Position numbers and translations under genes: made by a program. Of a DNA stretch of 5,075 bases, positions 1 through 4,161 are shown in pieces. Location of the stretch: contig JASLEM010000133.1 of assembly GCA_030151165.1 (NCBI GenBank), forward strand, positions 1-5,075, in the 5' to 3' direction. Every line of letters begins with the position of its first letter. Position 1 is the stretch's first letter. The stretch is from Burkholderiaceae bacterium (GTDB lineage: Bacteria; Pseudomonadota; Gammaproteobacteria; Burkholderiales; Burkholderiaceae). The notes beneath the pieces were generated by a model. The model did no database searches. It was given only the letters and a program-made list of their open reading frames with translations, and had not been told where the DNA came from.

Positions 1-276
1 ACGATGCTGTTCGCGGAGTCGACGAAGCGCTACATCCATTCGTGGATCATCCGGCTGCTGTTCCGCCATCCGATGCAGGTGCAGAAGACCGCGCCGGAGT
101 ACCTCGCGCTGGTGCGCGCCGCGGGCTTCGACGTGCCGGACGCGCAGGTCTCCTACCCGTTCCTGTGGTGGAGCCGCGAGGATCTGGGGCTCGCGGAGCG
201 CGTGCTGCGCATCCAGCCGCCGGCGGTGCGCGAAGAGACGCTGATCAACCTGGTCGCGACCAAGCCGCTGGCCTGA
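1..276 (+). CDS. Probable class I SAM-dependent methyltransferase, C-terminal end (5' truncated by window)
   Basis: The reading frame is open from base 1 and ends at TGA 274-276, giving 91 visible residues. The ATG at base 4 is probably internal, because there is no room for a ribosome binding site and the protein starts mid-domain. Visible pieces are a basic and aromatic stretch (ESTKRYIHSWIIRLLFRHP), then a helix (QKTAPEYLALVRAAGF), then VSYPFLWWSREDLG. In class I methyltransferases the last helix-strand unit often reads 'EYLALVRAAGF-x-V' after a strand carrying the final catalytic-domain residues, and this tail fits that pattern. The SAM-binding motifs (the GxGxG loop and the acidic residue after strand 2) would lie upstream and cannot be checked, so the family call is inference from the tail alone and the substrate is unknown. 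A hairpin overlaps the stop codon. Confidence 0.5.
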   Translation, partial: TMLFAESTKRYIHSWIIRLLFRHPMQVQKTAPEYLALVRAAGFDVPDAQVSYPFLWWSREDLGLAERVLRIQPPAVREETLINLVATKPLA

Positions 277-305
277 CGACGCCCCCCACGGAGGCCAGGC
301 CGGCG
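266..305 (+). terminator. Stem-loop overlapping the stop of the first gene; weak terminator candidate
   Basis: Bases 266-275 (CGCTGGCCTG) pair with 296-305 (CAGGCCGGCG) as a 10-bp stem with one G-U pair. The 20-nt loop contains the last base of the stop codon. No T-run follows (TCCGCATTCGG), so this is not a canonical intrinsic terminator. It could be a 3'-end stabilising or Rho-assisted structure. Hairpins of this size are easy to find in GC-rich DNA, hence the low confidence. Confidence 0.28.
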
Positions 306-466
306 TCCGCATTCGGAGGGATGTGCGGCGCGCGTCGCAGGCGCAATGTCGGCGTGCGCACCCGGTCGTGCGTTGAGCGGAAAGGGCTGTCGTCCGGCGC
401 GTCGAGCGCGGGCACAGGCCTTGCTGTCAGGGACTGCGGGCCACCGTCGAGGCCCGTGAAAGCCGG

Positions 467-472
467 TAGGAT
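467..472 (+). promoter_or_regulatory. TAGGAT box before the hemolysin III start: -10 element or Shine-Dalgarno
   Basis: TAGGAT lies 6 bases before the ATG at 479. As a sigma70 -10 box (TATAAT, 4 of 6 matches) it would place the transcription start at about 479, on the ATG itself, giving a leaderless mRNA. As a ribosome binding site the TAGGA core is at a normal distance (7 bases). No convincing -35 is seen: bases around 443-449 read ACCGTCG. The sequence alone does not decide between the two readings. The rest of the 277-478 gap shows nothing else recognisable beyond the hairpin at its left end. Confidence 0.4.
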
Positions 473-478
473 CGCATC

Positions 479-1147
479 ATGACTCTCATCATCGAAGACC
501 GTCCGCAGACGCTTGGCGAAGAGATCGCCAACGCGATCAGCCACGGCGTCGGGTTCCTGCTCGCGATCGCCTCCCTGCCGCTCCTCGTCGTCGTCGCCGC
601 GCGCCACGGCACGGCCGTCAACATCGTCGCCGTCAGCGTGTTCTCGGTGACGATGATGCTGCTGTACCTCGTCTCCGCGCTGTACCACGCGGTGCCCGAG
701 GGCAGCATCAAGAAGTTCCTGAACCGCGTCGACCACGCCGCGATCTACCTCTTCATCGCCGGCAGCTACACGCCGTTCGCGCTCGGCGTGCTGCACGGCG
801 CGATCGGCTGGACGCTGTTCGGAGCCGTCTGGGCGATGGCCGCCGCGGGCATCGCCGTCAAGCTGCTGAACCTGCTCAAGCATCCGCTGTGGTCCACCGG
901 GCTGTATGTCGCGATGGGCTGGTTCGCGCTGCTCGCCGCCGGCCCGCTGATCCACGCGATGCCGACCGCGGGCCTCGTGTGGCTGCTCGCGGGCGGCCTC
1001 GCGTACACGGCAGGCGCGGTCGTCTTCATCTTCGACTCGCGCGCGCCGTACCTGCACTTCGCGTGGCACCTGTTCGTGCTGGCCGGCACCACCTGCCACT
1101 TCTTCGCGGCGCTCTGGTACTCGACCTCCGCGCACGCCCTCGGCTGA
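479..1147 (+). CDS. trhA: Hemolysin III family (TrhA/YqfA-like) seven-helix membrane protein, PAQR superfamily
   Basis: This is a 222-residue inner-membrane protein of the hemolysin III branch of the PAQR superfamily (Pfam HlyIII). Its length is normal for the family. The family signature is intact: SHGVGF at residues 21-26 opening helix 1; S66xxxH70 (SALYH); the NRVDHAAIYLFIAGSYTPF block at 82-100 with D85 and H86; and H193xxxH197 (HFAWH) with H207 in the last helices. In PAQR receptors the Ser, Asp and three His of these motifs form the intramembrane metal site and a putative hydrolase centre. Seven hydrophobic segments can be followed, roughly at 22-41, 49-70, 87-105, 109-130, 142-160, 164-185 and 195-214. 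E. coli TrhA (YqfA) has been linked to membrane energetics, and the name 'hemolysin' comes from a Bacillus cereus homologue. Haemolytic activity should not be assumed here. The ATG start follows TAGGAT and is supported by the family-typical short N-terminus. The gene appears monocistronic. Confidence 0.93.
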   Translation: MTLIIEDRPQTLGEEIANAISHGVGFLLAIASLPLLVVVAARHGTAVNIVAVSVFSVTMMLLYLVSALYHAVPEGSIKKFLNRVDHAAIYLFIAGSYTPFALGVLHGAIGWTLFGAVWAMAAAGIAVKLLNLLKHPLWSTGLYVAMGWFALLAAGPLIHAMPTAGLVWLLAGGLAYTAGAVVFIFDSRAPYLHFAWHLFVLAGTTCHFFAALWYSTSAHALG

Positions 1148-1154
1148 CCCGCGC

Positions 1155-1176
1155 CGCGGGGAGATTTCTCCCTGCG
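1155..1176 (+). terminator. Stem-loop just after the hemolysin III gene
   Basis: CGCGGGGAG (1155-1163) pairs with CTCCCTGCG (1168-1176) as 9 bp with one G-U pair and an ATTT loop, starting 8 bases after the stop codon. The position and compact GC stem suit a terminator, but the bases after it (CCGTCCGCGG) contain no T-tract. Either it works with Rho or it is only a 3'-end structure. The rest of the 1148-1289 gap has another small GC hairpin at 1211-1224 and no clear promoter. Confidence 0.38.
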
Positions 1177-1289
1177 CCGTCCGCGGTCTTGCCGGCCGCT
1201 GAATCCCCCTCGGGGCCCGCCCCGTAAGCCCATCAAGCCGCGGCCGATCGGTCGAGCTGCGGCATGGTGCTCGTCAACAGGGGGATTGC

Positions 1290-1775
1290 GTGTCTCGATT
1301 CATCGACATCCAGCACGACGAATGGGTCGCCGCCGGGCCCGACACCGTCCGTGCGCACTACACCGACCTGAACCATCGCCAGATCGCCCGCGTCCACCCG
1401 CGCGAGCGCCTGCGCCAGCTGCCGCCCGGCCCGACGGGCCCGCGTTTCGAGTGCCTGGTGCACCGCGGCTGGCGGGTGACGCGCGACGTCTACGAGCGCG
1501 AGCACCGCGCCGACGGCAGCATCGTCGACACCTGCGTCGCCGGCTCGCACTGGGGCCGCTCCATCACCGCGCGCTTCTGGCGCCGCAACGACGACGGCCG
1601 CCCCGGCACGCTGGTCGAGCTCACCGTCACCCAGCCGCTGCGCCCGGTGATCGGCGCGCTCGTCGCGCGCTGGGTGGCACGACGCGTCGAACGCGCCCTG
1701 CGCGAATTCGCGGGGGAGGACAAGGCGGACATCGAGCGGGGGTACGAGGCGCGCAAGCATTTGCGCGTGGCGTGA
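1290..1775 (+). CDS. Hypothetical protein, tentatively SRPBCC/polyketide-cyclase-like fold
   Basis: This predicts a 161-residue soluble protein, rich in Arg, with no signal peptide or membrane helix. The start is GTG at 1290. A G-rich site (AGGGGGA, 1279-1285) lies 4 bases upstream, and the nearby ATG at 1264 is out of frame. I do not recognise a specific family. The architecture is compatible with SRPBCC ligand-binding proteins: an N-terminal strand followed by a short helical part (residues 15-45), a run of alternating strands at 52-115 (FECLVHRGWRVTRDVYER, then SIVDTCVAG, SITARFWRR, TLVELTVTQPL), and one long C-terminal helix at about 117-157 (IGALVARWVARRVERALREF). That final helix packed on an antiparallel sheet is the SRPBCC hallmark, but the call rests on secondary-structure reading only. 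Ligand and role are unknown. It converges on the thioredoxin-like gene with only 4 bases between the stop codons. Confidence 0.72.
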   Translation: MSRFIDIQHDEWVAAGPDTVRAHYTDLNHRQIARVHPRERLRQLPPGPTGPRFECLVHRGWRVTRDVYEREHRADGSIVDTCVAGSHWGRSITARFWRRNDDGRPGTLVELTVTQPLRPVIGALVARWVARRVERALREFAGEDKADIERGYEARKHLRVA

Positions 1776-1779
1776 GCCG

Positions 1780-2187
1780 TCAGATCCCCGCGTGCCCCGC
1801 CAACCTCGCCGGCAGCGCGGCCACGTCGTCCGCCAGGGTCCGTCGGTCGAGCGGCGGCGCGCCGTCGAGCATGCTGCGCACGAGGCGGTCGACGGTCTGC
1901 GCGTGGGGCAGCACCGGGCCGAAGAAGAGGACGTCGGCGCCGCGGGCGATGAGCAGGGTGGGGAAATCCTCGATGTCGAGGTCGCCGACGAGCGCGGACT
2001 CGTCCTCGATGTCGACCCAGACGAAGCGCGGCGTGGTGTCGGGGTGGCCGAGCCGGAGCGCGTCGCGCGTGGCGACGAGGGTGTCGCGGTAGGCGTCGCA
2101 GGTGCGGCACCACGCGGCGCAGAGGCAGGCGACGAGCAGGGGCTCGTGCGGCGCGGCGGTCGCGGGGGCGGTCGGTGCGGGGCTCAT
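1780..2187 (-). CDS. Thioredoxin-like protein with WCRTC active site
   Basis: This encodes a 135-residue thioredoxin-fold protein, slightly longer than a typical 105-110-residue thioredoxin because of N- and C-terminal tails. The redox motif is W26-C27-R28-T29-C30, in place of the standard WCGPC, after a short buried strand (LLVACLCAA). The conserved cis-proline loop is present as D74-F75-P76-T77, followed by the strand LLIARG. FVWVDIEDE at 55-63 is the strand carrying the partner acidic region. C21 and C23 are extra cysteines just before the active site. No signal peptide is seen, so it is probably cytoplasmic. The non-Gly-Pro dipeptide would shift the redox potential, so the partner may differ from that of housekeeping thioredoxin. 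The start at 2187 places the fold directly after a short Pro/Ala-rich leader. The frame is open to 2382, but that extension runs through intergenic hairpins and is not protein-like. Shine-Dalgarno support is weak. The peroxiredoxin lies upstream on the same strand. Confidence 0.82.
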   Translation of the reverse strand: MSPAPTAPATAAPHEPLLVACLCAAWCRTCDAYRDTLVATRDALRLGHPDTTPRFVWVDIEDESALVGDLDIEDFPTLLIARGADVLFFGPVLPHAQTVDRLVRSMLDGAPPLDRRTLADDVAALPARLAGHAGI

Positions 2188-2248
2188 CGGCGGGAGTGTG
2201 CCTGCAATCGAGGCGCGGCGCAGCGACTCGGGCTTGCCGTGCGCGGCC

Positions 2249-2289
2249 CGGCAGAAAGTGAAAGGGAGCGAGACACCGTCCCGCTCCCT
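2249..2289 (-). terminator. Likely intrinsic terminator for the peroxiredoxin transcript
   Basis: AGGGAGCG (plus-strand 2263-2270) is the reverse complement of CGCTCCCT (2282-2289). Inside, one mismatch is followed by GAC/GTC around a 3-nt loop, so almost the whole 27 bases can fold. Read on the minus strand, the stem is followed by a T-rich tail (TTTCACTTTCTG, 2263 downward, its first T closing the stem). This is the best terminator-like structure in the window. It lies about 130 bases past the peroxiredoxin stop and about 75 bases before the thioredoxin-like start, which suggests mostly separate transcripts. Other hairpins lie between it and the peroxiredoxin gene. Confidence 0.55.
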
Positions 2290-2294
2290 CCACC

Positions 2295-2318
2295 CGCCAG
2301 GGCCCGTCAACCCTGGCG
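2295..2318. repeat. Perfect 8-bp inverted repeat in the trx-prx spacer
   Basis: CGCCAGGG (2295-2302) and CCCTGGCG (2311-2318) are exact reverse complements around an 8-nt loop (CCCGTCAA). Neither strand has a T-run after the stem. It is part of the hairpin cluster downstream of the peroxiredoxin and may contribute to mRNA 3'-end structure. Confidence 0.5.
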
Positions 2319-2329
2319 TCCCGTCACAC

Positions 2330-2387
2330 CTTCGTTGCGGAAGGCGCGGGGCCAGTGTCGGCGGGCGGGTGGTGGGCCGCAACGAAG
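2330..2387. repeat. Perfect 11-bp inverted repeat with 36-nt spacer
   Basis: CTTCGTTGCGG (2330-2340) is the exact reverse complement of CCGCAACGAAG (2377-2387). The spacer is very G-rich on the plus strand (GGCGGGCGGGTGGTGGG). The right arm shares three bases (2385-2387) with the next hairpin, so the two cannot both form completely. The origin is unknown. It could be the remnant of a dispersed intergenic repeat. Confidence 0.5.
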
Positions 2388-2403
2388 CAAAGCGACTTTG
2401 CTT
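2385..2403. repeat. Tight 8-bp hairpin next to the peroxiredoxin stop codon
   Basis: AAGCAAAG (2385-2392), loop CGA, CTTTGCTT (2396-2403) form a perfect hairpin. On the minus strand it starts 16 bases after the peroxiredoxin stop codon. The stem can be extended outward imperfectly, with bulges, through CGCAAC on one side and GTGCG on the other. No U-tract follows, so it is more likely a stabilising 3'-end hairpin or part of a repeat than a full intrinsic terminator. Its A/T-containing stem stands out from the GC-rich surroundings. Confidence 0.5.
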
Positions 2404-2419
2404 GTGCGCTCGCGAAGGC

Positions 2420-3058
2420 TCACTTGTTCGGCTGCGGGGTGATGCGCAGGTACGGGCGCACCGGGTCCCAGCCCTTCGGGAACTTGGCCTTGAGCACTTC
2501 CGGATCCTGCAGCGACGGCACGATCACGACCGGGTCGCCGTCCTTCCAGTTGACGGGCGTGGCGACGCTGTGCGAGTCGGTCAGCTGCAGCGAGTCGATC
2601 ACGCGCAGGATCTCGTCGAAGTTGCGGCCCGTGCTGGCCGGGTAGGTCAGCGTCAGGCGGATCTTCTTGTTCGGGTCGATGACGAACACCGAGCGCACCG
2701 TCGCCGTGGCGCTGGCGTTGGGGTGCAGCATGTCGTAGAGGTTGGCGACCTTCTTGTCCGCGTCGGCCAGGATCGGGAAGTTGACCGTGGTCTTCTGCGT
2801 CTCGTTGATGTCGGCGATCCACTTCGTGTGCTGCTCGACCGGGTCGACCGACAGCGCGATGACCTTGACGTTGCGCTTCCTGAACTCGTCCGACAGCTTG
2901 GCCGTCATGCCCAGCTCGGTGGTGCAGACCGGCGTGAAGTCGGCCGGGTGCGAGTACAGGACGCCCCAGCTGTCGCCGAGCCACTGGTGGAAATGGATCG
3001 GGCCTTCGCTCGATTGCTGCTCGAAGTCGGGGGCGATGTCGCCGAGGCGCAAGGTCAT
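2420..3058 (-). CDS. 1-Cys peroxiredoxin (Prx6 subfamily, AhpC/TSA family)
   Basis: This 212-residue cytoplasmic thiol peroxidase reduces hydrogen peroxide and alkyl hydroperoxides. The peroxidatic site is P-V-C45-T-T-E inside HPADFTPVCTTELG (residues 37-50), with T42 one turn before the cysteine and the conserved active-site arginine at R122 (TVRSVFVIDP). C45 is the only cysteine in the protein, so no resolving cysteine exists and the enzyme must be recycled by an external thiol or other reductant. The long C-terminal domain (about 160-212, VATPVNWKDGD...KGWDPVRPYLR) is typical of Prx6-type dimers, and the length matches that subfamily. The start is secured by a strong AGGAGA 6-7 bases before the ATG. 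The gene has its own promoter and diverges from yebC. The thioredoxin-like gene follows on the same strand after 232 bp of hairpin-rich DNA. That protein is a conceivable reductant, but only adjacency supports this. Confidence 0.95.
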   Translation of the reverse strand: MTLRLGDIAPDFEQQSSEGPIHFHQWLGDSWGVLYSHPADFTPVCTTELGMTAKLSDEFRKRNVKVIALSVDPVEQHTKWIADINETQKTTVNFPILADADKKVANLYDMLHPNASATATVRSVFVIDPNKKIRLTLTYPASTGRNFDEILRVIDSLQLTDSHSVATPVNWKDGDPVVIVPSLQDPEVLKAKFPKGWDPVRPYLRITPQPNK

Positions 3059-3064
3059 GACGGT

Positions 3065-3070
3065 TCTCCT
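3065..3070 (-). promoter_or_regulatory. Ribosome binding site of the peroxiredoxin gene
   Basis: Read on the minus strand, AGGAGA lies 6 bases before the ATG whose first base is 3058. This is an almost ideal Shine-Dalgarno site and fixes the peroxiredoxin start. It also rules out the longer open frame that continues upstream to 3476. Confidence 0.85.
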
Positions 3071-3086
3071 GGAGGGGGTTTCTTGA

Positions 3087-3110
3087 GCCGCCGCGCCCGT
3101 GCACGGCGGC
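3087..3110 (-). other. Hairpin in the peroxiredoxin 5' untranslated leader
   Basis: GCCGCCG (3087-3093) and CGGCGGC (3104-3110) pair as a 7-bp stem around a 10-nt loop. The interval also contains a perfect 10-base palindrome, CCGTGCACGG (3097-3106). If transcription starts near 3114, as the promoter predicts, this stem lies at the very 5' end of the mRNA and leaves the ribosome binding site free. It may protect the 5' end, or it may be chance in GC-rich sequence. Confidence 0.35.
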
Positions 3111-3120
3111 GAGGCTGGTG

Positions 3121-3149
3121 AGTCTAGCCAGCGCTCGTGACCCCTTCAA
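3121..3149 (-). promoter_or_regulatory. Sigma70-type promoter of the peroxiredoxin gene
   Basis: On the minus strand, TTGAAG (3149-3144, 4 of 6 to TTGACA) is followed after exactly 17 bases by TAGACT (3126-3121, 4 of 6 to TATAAT). Transcription would begin near 3114, giving a leader of about 55 bases before the ATG. Spacing, position and match are all good for a GC-rich organism. A perfect dyad lies directly upstream of the -35. Confidence 0.62.
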
Positions 3150-3158
3150 GGTCGCGAT

Positions 3159-3174
3159 GCGCATGACCATGCGC
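3159..3174. promoter_or_regulatory. Perfect dyad upstream of the peroxiredoxin -35: candidate operator
   Basis: GCGCATG-AC-CATGCGC is a 7-2-7 perfect inverted repeat. It begins 10 bases upstream of the predicted -35 box and is centred about 52 bases upstream of the predicted peroxiredoxin start site, a usual position for an activator. It does not resemble the spaced ATAG/CTAT pattern of OxyR. The binding protein is unknown, and a chance palindrome is possible in this composition. Confidence 0.4.
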
Positions 3175-3239
3175 GTTGAACGAGGCGAATCGGTGGACAG
3201 CCGTCTGGCAAGCGCCGACTCGATTGAAGGCCAGGGGCC

Positions 3240-3333
3240 GTCATCCTGCGCGCAGTCGCAGGATCCACCTCCGCCACGACGCCTGCCGGAAGGGCCCGGC
3301 GGGCGTGGATCCTGCGACTGCGCGCAGGATGAC
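3240..3333. repeat. 94-bp REPIN-like inverted repeat between the prx and yebC promoters
   Basis: A left arm at 3240-3268 is the exact reverse complement of a right arm at 3305-3333 (29 bp, no mismatches), separated by 36 bases. Each arm is itself a hairpin: in the right arm, GTGG is followed by ATCCTGCG, loop ACTGCG, then CGCAGGAT. The spacer contains a third stem (GCCTGCCGG 3281-3289 with CCGGCGGGC 3296-3304, one G-U). A GTGG-type head plus an imperfect palindrome, present twice in inverted orientation, matches the layout of REP doublets (REPINs) mobilised by RAYT transposases. No transposase is present here. Transcribed from either side it would form a very stable structure. Only one copy is in this window, so membership of a dispersed family is inference. 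The rest of the spacer 3059-3435 holds only the promoter elements and ribosome binding sites listed here. Confidence 0.8.
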
Positions 3334-3356
3334 AGGAGAGTCGGCTCCCGCCCGGC

Positions 3357-3362
3357 TAAAAT
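3357..3362 (+). promoter_or_regulatory. Probable -10 box of the yebC-purD operon
   Basis: TAAAAT (5 of 6 to TATAAT) lies in the only A/T-rich patch of the spacer, 73 bases before the yebC ATG. The start site would be near 3369. At 17 bases upstream the hexamer is AGGAGA (3334-3339), a poor -35, and it begins immediately after the inverted repeat ends at 3333. The promoter therefore depends on its -10 box, or on an activator, or the repeat has replaced the original -35 region. Confidence 0.5.
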
Positions 3363-3421
3363 ACTCGTTTCCCCCAAATTCAGCCCGCCGAGCGCCGTCG
3401 CTCCGGGCAACGTCGTCTTCC

Positions 3422-3426
3422 AGGAG
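3422..3426 (+). promoter_or_regulatory. Ribosome binding site of yebC
   Basis: AGGAG lies 9 bases before the ATG at 3436 and fixes the start. The same frame is open back to 3118, through the promoter and the inverted repeat, so this site is the main evidence, with the family N-terminus, against a longer protein. Confidence 0.75.
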
Positions 3427-3435
3427 CGTTTTCTT

Positions 3436-4161
3436 ATGGCCGGGCACTCGAAATGGGCCAACATCCAGCATCGCAAGGGTCGTCAGGACGAGAAGCGCGG
3501 CAAGGAATGGACGCGCGTCATCCGTGAAATCATGGTCGCGGCCCGCACCGGCGGCGGCGACCCGGGCATGAACCCGCGCCTGCGCCTGGCGATCGACAAG
3601 GCGAAGGCGGTCAACCTGCCGGCCGACACCGTCAAGCGCAACATCGACAAGGCGACCGGCAACCTCGAAGGCGTGAACTACGAGGAGATCCGCTACGAGG
3701 GCCGCGGCATCGGCGGCGCGGCGATCATCATCGACACGATGACGGACAACAAGGTCCGCACGGTCGCGGAAGTCCGCCACGCGTTCTCGAAGTACGGCGG
3801 CACGATGGGCACCGAAGGCTCGGTCGCGTTCCAGTTCAAGCACGTCGGCCAGTTCGTCTTCGCGCCCGGCGCGTCCGAGGACAGGATCATGGAAGTCGCG
3901 CTCGAGGCGGGCGCGGACGACGTCGTCACGCACGACGACGGCTCGATCGAGGTGCTCAGCGCGCCGTCCGAGTTCGAGGCCGTGCAGAAGGCGCTCGAGG
4001 CCGCGGGCCTGAAGCCCGACGGCGCCGAGGTGACGATGCGCCCGGAAAGCAACGTCGAGCTCGCGGGCGACGACAGCGCGCGCATGCAGAAGCTGCTCGA
4101 CATCATCGAAGACCTGGACGATGTCCAGGACGTCTATCACAACGCGGTACTCGGCGAATGA
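3436..4161 (+). CDS. yebC: YebC/PmpR family protein (TACO1 family)
   Basis: This encodes a 241-residue protein of normal length for the YebC/PmpR/TACO1 family. It begins with the family signature [18 protein letters not shown] and carries the second signature around residues 88-121 ([34 protein letters not shown]). The N-terminal helical domain spans about 1-75, and two alpha/beta domains follow (about 80-135 with 205-241, and 136-205). The C-terminus is acidic ([15 protein letters not shown]). Members are described as DNA-binding regulators (Pseudomonas PmpR, E. coli YebC), while mitochondrial TACO1 and some bacterial relatives act in translation, helping ribosomes through difficult stretches. 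Which role applies here cannot be read from the sequence, so 'transcriptional regulator' should be treated as a family label. The stop codon overlaps the purD start (ATGA), indicating an operon. Confidence 0.96.
   Translation: MAGHSKWANIQHRKGRQDEKRGKEWTRVIREIMVAARTGGGDPGMNPRLRLAIDKAKAVNLPADTVKRNIDKATGNLEGVNYEEIRYEGRGIGGAAIIIDTMTDNKVRTVAEVRHAFSKYGGTMGTEGSVAFQFKHVGQFVFAPGASEDRIMEVALEAGADDVVTHDDGSIEVLSAPSEFEAVQKALEAAGLKPDGAEVTMRPESNVELAGDDSARMQKLLDIIEDLDDVQDVYHNAVLGE

Noticed and set aside
245..1135. Long minus-strand open frame of 296 residues opposite the hemolysin III gene
   Set aside because: It is dominated by Arg, Asp, Glu, Ala and Gly with no domain-like pattern, and covers a gene with clear PAQR motifs. 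It is a typical antisense shadow in GC-rich DNA.
1211..1224. CGGGG-CCCG-CCCCG hairpin in the 1148-1289 gap
   Set aside because: It is a 5-bp stem with no T-run in GC-rich sequence, below what can be told from chance.
1264..1266. ATG as the start of the SRPBCC-like gene
   Set aside because: It is out of frame with the downstream coding sequence. GTG at 1290 is in frame and has a G-rich upstream site.
2188..2382. N-terminal extension of the thioredoxin-like protein to an ATG at 2382
   Set aside because: The added 65 residues translate intergenic hairpins and a likely terminator. The fold is complete from the ATG at 2187.
2102..3121. Plus-strand open frame of 339 residues opposite the peroxiredoxin
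   Set aside because: Its composition is that of a shadow frame (VGRVRVQDAP-like low-complexity text), with no start context and no recognisable domain.
3240..3333. CRISPR repeat-spacer unit
   Set aside because: There are only two copies, in inverted and not direct orientation, with no array and no cas genes.
2307..3476. Minus-strand open frame of 389 residues overlapping the peroxiredoxin
   Set aside because: It runs through the inverted repeat and the promoters, then through the peroxiredoxin in the wrong frame. The in-frame peroxiredoxin has a strong ribosome binding site and full family motifs.
3241..4140. Minus-strand open frame of 299 residues opposite yebC
   Set aside because: It is rich in Arg, Asp, Val and Leu as expected from the complement of a GC-rich gene, and has no ribosome binding site or family pattern.
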